DNA from: Salinigranum rubrum
GTDB lineage: Archaea; Halobacteriota; Halobacteria; Halobacteriales; Haloferacaceae
Length of the DNA stretch: 64,000 nt
NCBI RefSeq assembly: GCF_002906575.1
Contig: NZ_CP026309.1
Span: forward strand, 1,240,001 to 1,304,000
Reading direction: 5' to 3'
A program made the position numbers and the translations under genes. Of the stretch, positions 1 through 8,319 are shown one piece after another (position 1 is the stretch's first letter; each line of letters starts with the position of its first letter). The notes under the pieces are model-generated. The model was not told the DNA's origin and made no database searches. It saw only the letters and a program-made list of their open reading frames with translations.

Positions 1-201
1 GAGTCGCCCGTCGCGCCTGACTGCGAGCGCGGTCCTCCCCCGCGCCCGTTCGGAGCGTGCGGTACCACAGTTCGACCCCGGGACGAGTGTGTGTCGACAT
101 TACCCTCACCGCCGAATAATGGTCGGCTGGTTGAAAAGACGTGGCACGCGGTTCCCACGGCACGGGAATCGGTTTTTGTCGGTCGGCGACGTGTCCCACA
201 T

Positions 202-906
202 GTGAACCGTCCATCGAACGTGTTCGTCTCCGCCCGGAGTCGACGTCGCGTCGTCGTCGCTCTCGTCGGCTACGCGCTCCTCGCCGTCTTCGCCACCTTC
301 GGGCTCCCTCGGCTGTTCCCCGCGCTGACCGACCCCGTCGCGGTTCGGACGACGATCCGGTCGACGGGCGCGCTCGCGCCGGTCGTCTTCCTCGCCGTCC
401 AGGCGCTGCAGGTGCTCGTTGCCCCGATTCCGGGCCAGGTTCTCGGTTTCGTCGCCGGCTACCTCTTCGGCGTCGTCTGGGGGACCGCTCTCAGCGTCGC
501 GGGGGCGACCATCGGGGGCTACGTCGCCTTCTGGCTCGCCCGCCGGTACGGTCGACCGGTCGTCGAGCGTCTCGTCGAGGACGAGGCCATCGACCTGTTC
601 GACTCCTTTTCGTCTCGCCACGGCAACGTCGTCCTCTTCTTGATCTTCCTCGTGCCGGGGCTCCCGGACGACGCCATCTGCTTCCTCGCGGGCGTCGGCG
701 ACATCGACACTCGCTCGTTCCTCCTCGCGTCGGTCGTCGGCCGCCTGCCCGGCTACTTCCTCGTCGCGCTCGCGGGCGCACGACTCGCGGAGGCCCGCAC
801 CGCCGAGACGACCGCCCTCCTCGTCGTGCTCGCGGCCGTCTCCGCCGTCGGCTACGTCCTCCGGAAACGGGTCGCCCGGTGGCTCGGCGGCGAGAACGAG
901 CCGTGA
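202..906 (+). CDS. DedA/TVP38-TMEM64 family membrane protein
   Basis: This is a polytopic membrane protein of the SNARE-associated (VTT/DedA) family, whose members are linked to lipid scrambling or membrane homeostasis. The core contains the family-like stretch GQVLGFVAGYLFG, followed by a glycine-rich helix and an Arg-Arg-Tyr-Gly motif, then a second hydrophobic half with FLVPGLPDD. I chose the GTG at 202 because it lies just before a basic segment and the first membrane helix; the frame stays open upstream to 91, but that part is not family-like. It stands alone, about 100 bp upstream of a formate dehydrogenase-like gene. The substrate is unknown. Confidence 0.8.
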   Translation: MNRPSNVFVSARSRRRVVVALVGYALLAVFATFGLPRLFPALTDPVAVRTTIRSTGALAPVVFLAVQALQVLVAPIPGQVLGFVAGYLFGVVWGTALSVAGATIGGYVAFWLARRYGRPVVERLVEDEAIDLFDSFSSRHGNVVLFLIFLVPGLPDDAICFLAGVGDIDTRSFLLASVVGRLPGYFLVALAGARLAEARTAETTALLVVLAAVSAVGYVLRKRVARWLGGENEP

Positions 907-1005
907 GCGGACGGATGCCGTCCGCACTCGCCCGAACGGCTATACCGCCTGCCGGCGAGTAGCCGATATGGTAGCACTATCGACACGTTCGGGCGGTGAG
1001 ACCCG

Positions 1006-3072
1006 ATGAGCGACAGCGAGGGCGGGGGCCGGAAGTTCTCGGCGGCCGAGAGCATCTGCCCGTTCTGCGGTGTCGGGTGCGGTATCCAGTACAACGGCGC
1101 GGGGAAGGCGGCCGGATGGAAGGGGCCGGTCAACACGAAGGGGGAGATCTGTCCGAAGGGCGCGGCCGCGTGGGACGTCGTCGACCACCCCGACCGCCTG
1201 ACGGTCCCGCTCGTCCGCGAGGGACGGGCGCTCGTGACGGCGCCGTGGGAGGAGGCGCTCGACCGGGTCGTCGAGGGGTTCACCCGCGTCCGAGACGAGC
1301 ACGGCCCCGACGCGCTCGCCTTCTTCTCCTCGTCGAACTGCACGAACGAGGAGAACTACGTCCTCCAGAAACTCGCCCGCGCGCTGGGGACGAACAACGT
1401 CGACAACTGCGCGCGACTGTGTCACTCCTCGACCGTCGCGGCGATGCAGGACAGACTCGGTGCGGGCGCGATGACGAACTCCCTCGATGACCTCGGCGAA
1501 GCGGACGTCTTCTTCGTCATCGGGGCGAACCCCGCGGACCAACACCCCATCATCTTCCGGTCGTACCTCCTCCCCGCGCTCAAGGCGGGGACGAAACTCG
1601 TCCACGTCGACCCGCGGGCGAGCGCGACCACGAAGGCCGCGGACATCCACCTCCCGGTCAGACCGGGGTACGACATCCCGCTTTTGAACGCGCTCGCGGC
1701 GGTCGTCGTCGAGGAGGGCCTGGTGGACGAGGCGTTCGTCGCCGACCGGACGGAGGGGTTCGACGCCTACCGCGAGTTCCTCGCGGCGGTCGACGTCGAC
1801 GCGGCCGCCGAGCAGGCCGGCGTCGACCCCGCCGACCTGCGCGAGGTCGCCCGACTGTACGGCGAGGCCGACCGCGTGGCCGCCTTCACGGGCATGGGCA
1901 TGAGCCAGCACCACTACGGGACGGAGAACGTCCACGCGCTCATCAACCTCGCGCTGCTCACGGGCAACGTCGGCCGGCGCGGCACCGGCGTCAACCCGCT
2001 CCGCGGGCAGAACAACGTCCAGGGCGCGGGCGACGTGGGGGCCCTCCCGAACGTCCTTCCGGGCTATCAGTCCGTCACCGACGACGAGGCCCGCGCTCAC
2101 GTTGCAGGGGTGTGGGGATTCGAGCCCCCGGCGATTCCGGGCCGGACCGAGGTCGAACTGACCCACGCCGCCGGCGACACCGTCCACGCCGCCTACGTCT
2201 TCGGGGAGAACCCCGCGGTCACCGAGCCCAATCAGGGACGGGTTCGTGAGTCGCTCGAACGGCTCGACTGTCTCGTCGTCCACGACGGCTTCCTCACCGA
2301 GACGGCCGAGTTCGCCGACGTCGTCCTCCCCGGGTGTCTCTGGGCCGAGAAGAGCGGCACCGTAACGAACACCGACCGACAAGTGATGCGGATGCGGGCG
2401 AACGCCGACCCGCCGGGAGAGGCGAGAACGGACCTCGACGTCCTCTGTACGCTCGCCGACCGACTCACGGACGTCGACTTCTCGTACGACGGGCCCGAGT
2501 CCGTCTTCGACGAACTCACGCGGGCCGCGCCCATCTACGACGGGATGTCGTACGACGGAATCGGAACGGGCAGCCAGCGGTGGCCGTTCCAGCGCGAGGA
2601 GGGGAAGGGAACCGCCGTCCTCCACCGCGACCGGTTCGAGTCGGGGTCGAAGACGGCCCCGTTCCGGGTCGTCGAGCACGTCGACCCCGCCGACAGCGTG
2701 GAGGGGGACGCGCTCGTGCTCACTACCGGTCGGGTCATCCAGCATTTCAACAGCGGGGCGCTCACCCGTCGGTCGGGGACGTTGATGCGGATGCGGGGCG
2801 AGGACGTGCTCCAGGTCCACCCCGACGACGCCGACGAGCGCGGCATCGAGGACGGCGCGCGGGTCGTCGTCGAGAACGACCGCGGACGGGTCGAGGTGGC
2901 CGCCGAGGTGACGCCGGCCATCCGGCGCGGGACGGTGTTCATGACGTTCCACTACGCCGACCCGCTCGCGAACCGACTGACCGGTGACGCGCTCGATCCG
3001 GTCGCGAAGATTCCCGAGTTCAAACACAGCGCCGTTCACGTGCGGGTCTCCGCCGCGTCCGATTCGGTCTAG
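1006..3072 (+). CDS. Formate dehydrogenase alpha subunit-like molybdopterin oxidoreductase (Cys type)
   Basis: This 688-residue protein belongs to the FdhF/NarB molybdopterin family. An N-terminal [4Fe-4S] site is visible as CPFCGVGC (Cys18, 21, 25) plus Cys49 in GEICPKG. Cys139 in NCARLCHSST, followed by His, matches the position of selenocysteine or cysteine in formate dehydrogenases; nitrate reductases differ there. The molybdopterin-binding and dinucleotide-binding domains follow, and the protein ends with a family-typical KIPEFKHSAVHV segment. No electron-transfer partner subunit, fdhD or Mo-cofactor gene lies next to it, so the physiological electron acceptor cannot be read from context. 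Its stop overlaps that of the convergent gene in a CTAG palindrome. Formate oxidation is the likeliest role; another two-electron substrate is possible. Confidence 0.85.
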   Translation: MSDSEGGGRKFSAAESICPFCGVGCGIQYNGAGKAAGWKGPVNTKGEICPKGAAAWDVVDHPDRLTVPLVREGRALVTAPWEEALDRVVEGFTRVRDEHGPDALAFFSSSNCTNEENYVLQKLARALGTNNVDNCARLCHSSTVAAMQDRLGAGAMTNSLDDLGEADVFFVIGANPADQHPIIFRSYLLPALKAGTKLVHVDPRASATTKAADIHLPVRPGYDIPLLNALAAVVVEEGLVDEAFVADRTEGFDAYREFLAAVDVDAAAEQAGVDPADLREVARLYGEADRVAAFTGMGMSQHHYGTENVHALINLALLTGNVGRRGTGVNPLRGQNNVQGAGDVGALPNVLPGYQSVTDDEARAHVAGVWGFEPPAIPGRTEVELTHAAGDTVHAAYVFGENPAVTEPNQGRVRESLERLDCLVVHDGFLTETAEFADVVLPGCLWAEKSGTVTNTDRQVMRMRANADPPGEARTDLDVLCTLADRLTDVDFSYDGPESVFDELTRAAPIYDGMSYDGIGTGSQRWPFQREEGKGTAVLHRDRFESGSKTAPFRVVEHVDPADSVEGDALVLTTGRVIQHFNSGALTRRSGTLMRMRGEDVLQVHPDDADERGIEDGARVVVENDRGRVEVAAEVTPAIRRGTVFMTFHYADPLANRLTGDALDPVAKIPEFKHSAVHVRVSAASDSV

Positions 3073-3509
3073 TCGAACCGCGGCGTCCGGCGGCCCGTCA
3101 CCGACTCCACGTCGAGTTCGAAGAGCCGCACGTCGGTGTCGCCGATGTCCTCGTCGAAGACCCGCGCGGGGCCGAACCGTTCGTTGATGGCCGCCTCGTC
3201 GTACTGTGCGGGGTCGTCGACGGGCGCGACCGGTCCGCGGGCCATGACGCTCCACGAGTCGCCGTTCGTCGCCTCGTAGAGGACGAAACACGCCTCCGTG
3301 GTGGCGTCGAGGAACGCCAGTTTCTCGCTGTCGTCGTCGTCGGTCAGCCGGAAGAGGAGGACGCCGTCCTCGTACTTGCAGTGGACCGGAACGCCGTACG
3401 CCCGGCTCCCGTCGGCGAGCGACAACACCCCCGTCTCGGCGTCGGAGAGGTGTCGCTCGACGTCCTCCTCGTTCATCCCCACCGTGTACACGTACTCGAT
3501 GTGTTCCAC
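3069..3509 (-). CDS. Pyridoxamine 5'-phosphate oxidase-like FMN-binding protein
   Basis: This 146-residue split-beta-barrel protein resembles the flavin-binding PNPOx / nitroimidazole-resistance families. Supporting features are an early GVLSLADGSRAYGVPV segment, a central LFRLTDDDDSEKLAFL strand-turn region, and a late WSVMARGPV. Many such haloarchaeal proteins are small flavin reductases or sensors of unknown substrate. The start shown is GTG; an internal ATG twelve codons in is an alternative. The gene converges on the formate dehydrogenase-like gene with a 4-bp stop overlap. Confidence 0.8.
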   Translation of the reverse strand: MEHIEYVYTVGMNEEDVERHLSDAETGVLSLADGSRAYGVPVHCKYEDGVLLFRLTDDDDSEKLAFLDATTEACFVLYEATNGDSWSVMARGPVAPVDDPAQYDEAAINERFGPARVFDEDIGDTDVRLFELDVESVTGRRTPRFD

Positions 3510-3536
3510 TGTCCTCTCGATTCTGTCCCCGAGCGG

Positions 3537-4082
3537 TTAACGGTACTCCCCCGTCCCGTCGTTCGCGCCAGCCCCGACGTTCGAACCGACCTCGTCGTTC
3601 GCGCCAGCCCCGTCGCTCACACCCGCTCCGTCCTCGTCGTCCATCTCGTCCCCCTCTTCGACCGTGAGCGGCGTCGTCAGCACCGGAACCGGTGAGGTCC
3701 GGACGACGCGTTCGGTGACACTCCCGAGGTGTCGGATGCGGTCGAGGCCGCGCCGGCCGTGAGTCCCCATGACGATCAGGTCGCTCCCGTAGGCGTCGAC
3801 GGCCGCGACGATCTCCTCGTGTGGTCGTCCGCGCCGCAGGTGTGGCTCCACGCCGACTCCCGCCCGCTCACACGCCTCGACGACCGCTTCGAGCGCCGCC
3901 TCGGCCTCGTCCTCCCTCGTTTCGACCACGACGTTGTACTCGCTGGTGGCGGGGAACGTCTCGTCGACGACGGACAGCGCGTCCACGTGGGCGTCGAACC
4001 GCGTCGCCAGGCCGAGCGCCCGGTCGACGACGCGGTCGGTCCCGCGGCTTCCATCGGTCGGGACGAGCAGGCGGGCGTACAT
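3537..4082 (-). CDS. Universal stress protein (UspA family) with repetitive acidic tail
   Basis: The protein starts MYARLLVPTDGS, with the usual Usp first strand and Asp, and carries the ATP-binding type motif GTHGRRGLDRIRHLGSVTERVV. ATP-binding Usp proteins commonly dimerise. The Usp domain occupies about residues 1-145. The last 35 residues are an acidic Gly/Asn/Ala tail built from two copies of GAGAND, reflecting a short duplicated DNA block around 3562-3612. I chose the ATG at 4082; the longer open frame upstream reads through tandem DNA repeats and is not protein-like. It is divergent from a second usp gene at 4232, so the two may share a promoter region. Confidence 0.9.
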   Translation of the reverse strand: MYARLLVPTDGSRGTDRVVDRALGLATRFDAHVDALSVVDETFPATSEYNVVVETREDEAEAALEAVVEACERAGVGVEPHLRRGRPHEEIVAAVDAYGSDLIVMGTHGRRGLDRIRHLGSVTERVVRTSPVPVLTTPLTVEEGDEMDDEDGAGVSDGAGANDEVGSNVGAGANDGTGEYR

Positions 4083-4231
4083 GGTGCGACTAGTTCGCAC
4101 ACCACTCGTATAGTTCTCCCGCTGCCCCCCTTTCGACGCGCCCTGCTCCCTCGACGCGCCCTGCTCCCTCGACGCGCCCGGCCCCTCGACGCGGCACAAC
4201 CGTTAGGCCCGCTCGCGTCCTGACGGGGGGT
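4083..4231. repeat. Divergent usp promoter region with 18-bp tandem repeats
   Basis: This 149-bp intergenic region separates two divergent usp genes. It contains two perfect 18-bp tandem copies starting at 4133 and 4151, beginning tcgacgcgcc, then a degenerate third copy from 4169 and a partial fourth. A TATA-like actatac (minus strand, about 4108-4114) is placed for a short-leader transcript of the left gene. The repeats lie between the two genes, where a shared regulator could bind, but they may simply be slippage products. Confidence 0.6.
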
Positions 4232-4663
4232 GTGTACGACATCGTCCTCCTCGCGACCGACGGGAGCACGCCGGCCCGCGAGGCGCTCGACCGGGCAGTG
4301 GCGCTCGCGCGTGCGGAAGCGGCGACGCTCCACGTGCTCTCTGTCGTCGACGCGGGCGACCTCGGCCTCTTTTCGAGCGCGGACCTCGCCGCCGTCGACG
4401 GGGTACTCCGGGATGCTGCCGAGGACGCCGTGGCCGACGCGGCCCAGCACGCGGCGGAGGCGGGCGTCGACGCCGTCCGCGCGGTCCGCGTCGGCGTCCC
4501 TCACCACGAAACCGTCGGCTACGCCGCCGACGTGGACGCGGACCTCGTGGTCGTCGGTAGCCACGGGCGTCGGGGGCTCTCGCGGGCACTCCTCGGCAGC
4601 GTCGCCGCCCGGGTGGTCCGCGGGTCGCCGGTCCCCGTGCTGGTCGTTCCCCCCCGTCCGTGA
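4232..4663 (+). CDS. Universal stress protein (UspA family)
   Basis: This 143-residue single-domain Usp begins [12 protein letters not shown] and carries the nucleotide-binding signature [29 protein letters not shown]. The start is a GTG, chosen because the first strand begins directly after it. It is divergent from a second Usp gene on the other side of a 149-bp repeat-containing spacer. Unlike its neighbour it has no C-terminal extension. A role in stress-related ATP binding is inferred from the family. Confidence 0.92.
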   Translation: MYDIVLLATDGSTPAREALDRAVALARAEAATLHVLSVVDAGDLGLFSSADLAAVDGVLRDAAEDAVADAAQHAAEAGVDAVRAVRVGVPHHETVGYAADVDADLVVVGSHGRRGLSRALLGSVAARVVRGSPVPVLVVPPRP

Positions 4664-4669
4664 CCGCTA

Positions 4670-5046
4670 TCACCGCAGGAGGTTCAACACCTCGTCGACC
4701 ACGTCCGGTTCGACGGCGACGACGTACTGTTTGTCGGGTTCGAGCGTCGTCTCCGGTCGGGCGATGCGCTCGCCGTTATCGTCCGAGACGACGAGCGTCC
4801 CGGCGGGGAACCGGACCTCCTTCAGCGTCCGCCCGGCCGCCGGCGCGCCCTCCCGGACGCGGCTCTGCACGATGTCGAGCGTCCCCGTGACGTCGGCGAG
4901 CGTCCGGACGTCGCTGCCGAGTCTCTCGTTGGCCGCGACGCGTGCGCCGGCGCGCTCGGGAAAGAGCACCCTGTCGACGAACCGGGTGTACGACCGGCCC
5001 GCCGCCCGGTCGATGCGACAGACGGTCCGGACGCCCGGTGCGAGTT
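4670..5046 (-). pseudogene. 5'-truncated trkA remnant (TrkA-C/RCK domain only)
   Basis: The minus-strand frame from 5046 to 4670 reads as the last part of a haloarchaeal TrkA potassium-uptake regulator: end of the Rossmann domain (VRTVCRIDRA, then RFVDRVLFPERAGARVAANE) followed by the TrkA-C domain (PAGTLVVSDD, and a C-terminal VEPDVVDEVLNLL). A stop codon (TAA) lies directly before this frame, and no Rossmann fold with GxGxxG is present upstream. About the first 110 residues of a normal TrkA are therefore missing. A GTG at 4969 could start a 99-residue RCK_C-only protein, so residual function cannot be excluded. No potassium transporter gene is adjacent. Confidence 0.7.
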
Positions 5047-5116
5047 AATGTGTAGATGTATTGCGCCGCTGACTGTTCAGTCCTCGTCCGCGACCGTCTC
5101 CGGCGTTCATCCCCCG

Positions 5117-5899
5117 TCAGCGCGCCCCGCCGCCGACCGCCCGCACGACCGCACGGCGCGCCGCCGAGAGGTCCTCCCCGACCGACGCGATGGCCGCGAG
5201 GCCCGGCCGACAGCCGTACAGGTATCCGGTGACGTCGTCGTCGACGACGGCGAACGACCGACGGTGTCGAGCGAGCGTCTCCTGGCGGTCGCGGGCACCC
5301 TCGTCGAGGGCGGCGGCGAGGTCGTCGAGGCGGTCCCACGCGGTCAACGCGGCCCCGAGTGGCGCGTCGGCGCCCCTCGACGTCGACTCCCACGTGCGGG
5401 TACGGCGACCCTCCGAACGAACGCGCCGGCAGACCGCCTCGACCGCGTCCAGCGACGCGCGCTCGCGGTCGAGCAGGGCGACGAACGACTCGCGGGCGTC
5501 GACGGCGATATCGACCCGGTCGAGCAGCCCTCGCCGGGTCGCGGGCGTCAGCGTCCCCCGACAGACGACCGCCGCGAGGTCCGGCCCGAGTTCGGCCGCG
5601 ACGTGATCCGAGAGCGACTCGTCCGTCCCCCCTCCGGCCGCCATCACGTGCCGCCGGTAGCTTCGACGGAGCGACGTCCCGGTGACCCCACGGGCCGACG
5701 TCTCGACGCCGGGGACCCCGCGCGCGGCGGTCGGCCCCGCGCCGACGCCGAACGTACTCGTCCCCGTCATCGAAGCCCCGCCCCCGGCGTCGGCGCGGGT
5801 GACCGCCGTCCGGAACCGTTCGAACGCGTCGCGCTCGGCGACGCACTCACGTCGTTCGGCTTCGACGACCTCCCGCGCCTCGGTGAGGGTCAGCGCCAT
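5117..5899 (-). CDS. Haloarchaeal hypothetical protein (DUF7260-like)
   Basis: This 260-residue, largely alpha-helical protein starts MALTLTEAREVVEAERR and contains long Arg/Glu/Ala-rich helices likely to form a coiled coil. There is a Gly/Thr/Ser-rich segment near residues 38-75. It resembles a haloarchaea-restricted family that I tentatively place with DUF7260; the function is unknown. It overlaps the upstream phosphoesterase gene by 10 bp, so the two are probably co-transcribed with the 40-residue gene before them. No catalytic motif is visible. Confidence 0.7.
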   Translation of the reverse strand: MALTLTEAREVVEAERRECVAERDAFERFRTAVTRADAGGGASMTGTSTFGVGAGPTAARGVPGVETSARGVTGTSLRRSYRRHVMAAGGGTDESLSDHVAAELGPDLAAVVCRGTLTPATRRGLLDRVDIAVDARESFVALLDRERASLDAVEAVCRRVRSEGRRTRTWESTSRGADAPLGAALTAWDRLDDLAAALDEGARDRQETLARHRRSFAVVDDDVTGYLYGCRPGLAAIASVGEDLSAARRAVVRAVGGGAR

Positions 5900-6873
5900 C
5901 GGAGCGCTCCGGGGACGTCCGCCCCGACGACGTCGACGCGCTCGTCGACCTGCGGGAGGACCGTGAACAGTCCGTCGTCGGCGTGGGCAGCGATCCCCTG
6001 GCCGTGGGCGTTGCCGGCGTCGGCGCGGATGTACGCCTCCGTCATTCCCTGCCCTCCCGCGAGCGGAACGAGGCGCACCGTCGTCCCCTGCGGCCCCGAT
6101 TCGAGGAGCAGTCCGGACGGAGGGAACGAACAGGTCGACGGCGCGACGAGTTCGCGGACCCCGTCGCGTGCGGTCGTCGAGGGGAGATGGATGTGACCCG
6201 AGAGCGTCAGCACGTCGCCGCGGTCAGTGAGGGCCTCGCGGAGAGGGGCGTGGTTCCGGAGTCGGTAGAAGTCGCCGTCGGGGAAGGAACCGACGTGGTC
6301 GCGGGGGTGAAAGAGCATGTGGTGCATCGCCACGACGGGATGGTCGGCCTCGTCGACCCGTCGGCGGAGCCAGTCGAGCGTCGCGGCGCTCACCTCCCCC
6401 TCGTGCGTCTCGGTGAGGCGGCCGCCGGCGCTCGCCGTGTCGAGACAGAGGAGGTCGAGGCCGCCGACCGTCACGTGGAACGGGTACTGGCCGAACCCGT
6501 AGCGCTCGCCGAACGCCGCCGCGCTCGGGGCGACGTAGTCGTCCCATCTCTTCGGCACGTCGTGGTTGCCCGGGACGGCGACGAACGGAACCGAAAGCTC
6601 GGAGAGCACGGCGTCGGCCGCCGCGTACTCGCGCTCGTGGCCGTCGCGGGTCAGGTCGCCCACGAACACGCATGCGTCGACCGCGAGGTCATTGGCGACG
6701 TCGACGGCGGTTCGGAGGCGGGTCTCGGACCGGTGGAACACCTTCCACGTTCCCGACGCCGTCGGCGACACGTGTGCGTCGGCGGCGACGAACAGCCGCG
6801 TCGGCGTGTCCGGGCGCGGGGATGCCAACCGCGCGAACACCGGACCGACGGCGGAACCGGCGGCCGTCCTCAT
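5890..6873 (-). CDS. Calcineurin-like metallophosphoesterase
   Basis: This 327-residue protein has the metallophosphoesterase signature set: D-x-H near the start (ADAHVSP), GDLT, GNHD, a histidine motif (MHHMLF) and a final GHIH. These bind the two-metal centre that hydrolyses phosphoester bonds. The substrate is not predictable. The ATG at 6873 overlaps the stop of a 40-residue gene in an ATGA junction, and the 3' end overlaps the next gene by 10 bp, indicating a three-gene operon. No signal peptide is seen, so it is probably cytoplasmic. Confidence 0.9.
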   Translation of the reverse strand: MRTAAGSAVGPVFARLASPRPDTPTRLFVAADAHVSPTASGTWKVFHRSETRLRTAVDVANDLAVDACVFVGDLTRDGHEREYAAADAVLSELSVPFVAVPGNHDVPKRWDDYVAPSAAAFGERYGFGQYPFHVTVGGLDLLCLDTASAGGRLTETHEGEVSAATLDWLRRRVDEADHPVVAMHHMLFHPRDHVGSFPDGDFYRLRNHAPLREALTDRGDVLTLSGHIHLPSTTARDGVRELVAPSTCSFPPSGLLLESGPQGTTVRLVPLAGGQGMTEAYIRADAGNAHGQGIAAHADDGLFTVLPQVDERVDVVGADVPGALRWR

Positions 6874-6992
6874 CGGTTGATGGTCTCCGTGTACGTCCCG
6901 AGCGGCGTCGAGCGGTGCAGCCGGATGCCTCCCGTCTCGGCACAGAGGTCGATGCGGAGGTGGGGCCCTTCTCGCTCGTCGTCACCGGTCAT
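6870..6992 (-). CDS. 40-residue hypothetical leader gene of the phosphoesterase operon
   Basis: This short frame encodes 40 residues beginning MTGDDEREGPHLRIDLC and ending YTETINR. Its TGA overlaps the ATG of the metallophosphoesterase gene (ATGA), the usual sign of translational coupling. A strong TATA-like element lies about 40 bp upstream. The content is acidic, haloarchaeal in style and not low-complexity. I do not recognise a family and infer no function. It could also be a leader peptide that mainly serves coupling. Confidence 0.6.
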   Translation of the reverse strand: MTGDDEREGPHLRIDLCAETGGIRLHRSTPLGTYTETINR

Positions 6993-7027
6993 CGCCCGAC
7001 ACTCCTCCCGTTCCCCACGTAAAAGTA

Positions 7028-7050
7028 TCGGATATATTATATATTGTGGT
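7028..7050 (-). promoter_or_regulatory. AT-rich TATA-like promoter for the phosphoesterase operon
   Basis: A very AT-rich block (atatattatatatt) stands out from the GC-rich background about 40-55 bp upstream of the ATG at 6992. It fits an archaeal TATA box with a short leader reading leftward. Confidence 0.55.
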
Positions 7051-7107
7051 ACGTATCTGGATAGGCGGGTCGGGACACTATATAGAAGAGCGGCTGTCGG
7101 CGAGCGA

Positions 7108-7554
7108 TCAGGCGACGAGAGCGCCCGCGGTCAGGAACAGGAGCACGCCGACGGCGGCGGCGCCGCGGAAGAACCCGAGGGCGTTCGCGGCCGGTTCGCG
7201 GACCTTCCGCTGACTGACGCCGTCGCGGAGGCGGCTGCTCCCGACTTCGACCAGCGCCGTGAGCACGAGCCAGAGGAGGAGCATCGCCACGACGAGATTG
7301 CCGTTCGTGGTCCCGGTGAGTCGCGCGACGGTGTATCTGGTCCCGGTGAGGTGTCCGCCGGTGAGGAACATCACCAGGGCAGCGAGCCGCGACCCGCGCG
7401 TTAACGAGCGGCCTATCGATTCCAGCGGACCGGCGTTCAACTCCCCGGCCCGGGCGGCGGGGAGGACGACACCGGCGAAGAAGACGACGCTTCCGACCCA
7501 GAGCGCTCCGACGAGGAGGTGAACCGTCGCGAGCGCCGTATCGACGAGAGCCAT
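7108..7554 (-). CDS. CopD-like integral membrane protein
   Basis: This protein of about 148 residues has four predicted membrane segments. Its first helix, VHLLVGALWVGSVVFFAGVV, resembles CopD/DUF domains with a His in helix one. A second His lies in FLTGGHLTGTRY. CopD-type domains are linked to copper or other transition-metal handling, and related small proteins have been suggested to bind haem. I chose the ATG at 7554 (MALVDT) over the one at 7566. It is a single-gene unit as far as can be seen. Confidence 0.7.
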   Translation of the reverse strand: MALVDTALATVHLLVGALWVGSVVFFAGVVLPAARAGELNAGPLESIGRSLTRGSRLAALVMFLTGGHLTGTRYTVARLTGTTNGNLVVAMLLLWLVLTALVEVGSSRLRDGVSQRKVREPAANALGFFRGAAAVGVLLFLTAGALVA

Positions 7555-7614
7555 ACCGCGAGCCACGGTGTCGCCCGTCTTGAGCGTACTCGTCTCGGTC
7601 CGGTCCGAGGCCGC

Positions 7615-8319
7615 TCACTCCTCCGCCGTGGCGAGCGACCCTGCGGTCACGTCGAGCGGTTCGGCGACGTGGACGAGCGGTTCCCCGGTCGGCGACTCGA
7701 ACCCCGCCGCGCGGAACAGCGACTCCTCGTGGACAGTCGCGTCGGCGGGCACGAGTCGCCACGGCTCGTGCGCGATGTCGTCGCGGTAGAGGCGGGTGCT
7801 GCGGGTGCTGCAGGTACCGCGGGCGTAAAACCGGTCGTTCTCGGTGAGAAAGGCGGGGAGCGACCCCGGTTCGGGGACGAACGAGTCGTCGTCGCGCCCA
7901 TAGAGGCGTTCAGGCGTGCGCGGGGCTCGCCCGGGTGGTCGCGTTCGCTCCGCAGTCTGAGGCGGTCGTCCTCGCGGCCGACGGCCATCCGCGCGCGGTA
8001 GTACGGGAGCGCGTACAGCGGACCGTGCCGCCGAGACCGACAGGCGGTCGTCCGCGTCGAGACTGAAGAAGTAGACGCCCGACTCCTCGCCCCGCGTGAC
8101 GTAGGTCCGGAGGTTGACTTCGGGAAACGTCCGTCCGACGCGCGAGCCACGCGGCCGGATGTCCTCCATCACGAACGCGACGACGCCGAGCCACGCCCGC
8201 TCGTCGTACGTGGCGACACCGACGCCCGCCGGCAGGTGAGCGTCCACGACGGCCGGGTCGGCGGGCCAGTGTGCGAACCGCCCGTCGCGCACCCGCACCG
8301 AGAGCAGGTGCGTGCGCAT
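7615..8319 (-). CDS. DUF2071 (YqjF-like) protein, frame-disrupted
   Basis: The N-terminal part (FAHWPADPAVVDAHLPAG, then VNLRTYV and GVYFFSLDADDRLSV) and the C-terminal part (SFVPEPGSLPAFLTEN, HEPWRL) are typical of DUF2071. The middle of the family pattern (LPYYRARMAVGRED through GEPRARL) lies in a different frame. Reading must leave the first frame near 8030 and return near 7912-7920. The second shift is explained by one missing base; the first needs one extra or two missing bases. The nominal frame is open throughout, so a careless reader would annotate it as intact. A 9-bp duplication near 7796-7815 adds a short Cys/Ser/Thr/Arg run. The start is the ATG at 8319. Function is unknown. Confidence 0.75.
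   Translation of the reverse strand: MRTHLLSVRVRDGRFAHWPADPAVVDAHLPAGVGVATYDERAWLGVVAFVMEDIRPRGSRVGRTFPEVNLRTYVTRGEESGVYFFSLDADDRLSVSAARSAVRAPVLPRADGRRPRGRPPQTAERTRPPGRAPRTPERLYGRDDDSFVPEPGSLPAFLTENDRFYARGTCSTRSTRLYRDDIAHEPWRLVPADATVHEESLFRAAGFESPTGEPLVHVAEPLDVTAGSLATAEE

Noticed and set aside
940-3291. Minus-strand open frame of 783 codons opposite the formate dehydrogenase-like gene
   Set aside because: It is an antisense shadow created by high GC: composition is dominated by Arg, Asp, Val and Glu without domain motifs, while the plus strand has all catalytic motifs.
3537-4199. Longer start for the left universal stress protein
   Set aside because: The extra 39 residues translate 18-bp tandem DNA repeats and lie before the conserved first Usp strand.
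7078-7090. Second TATA-like block (ctatataga)
   Set aside because: It lies just past the stop of a minus-strand gene and points to no gene at a suitable distance on either strand.
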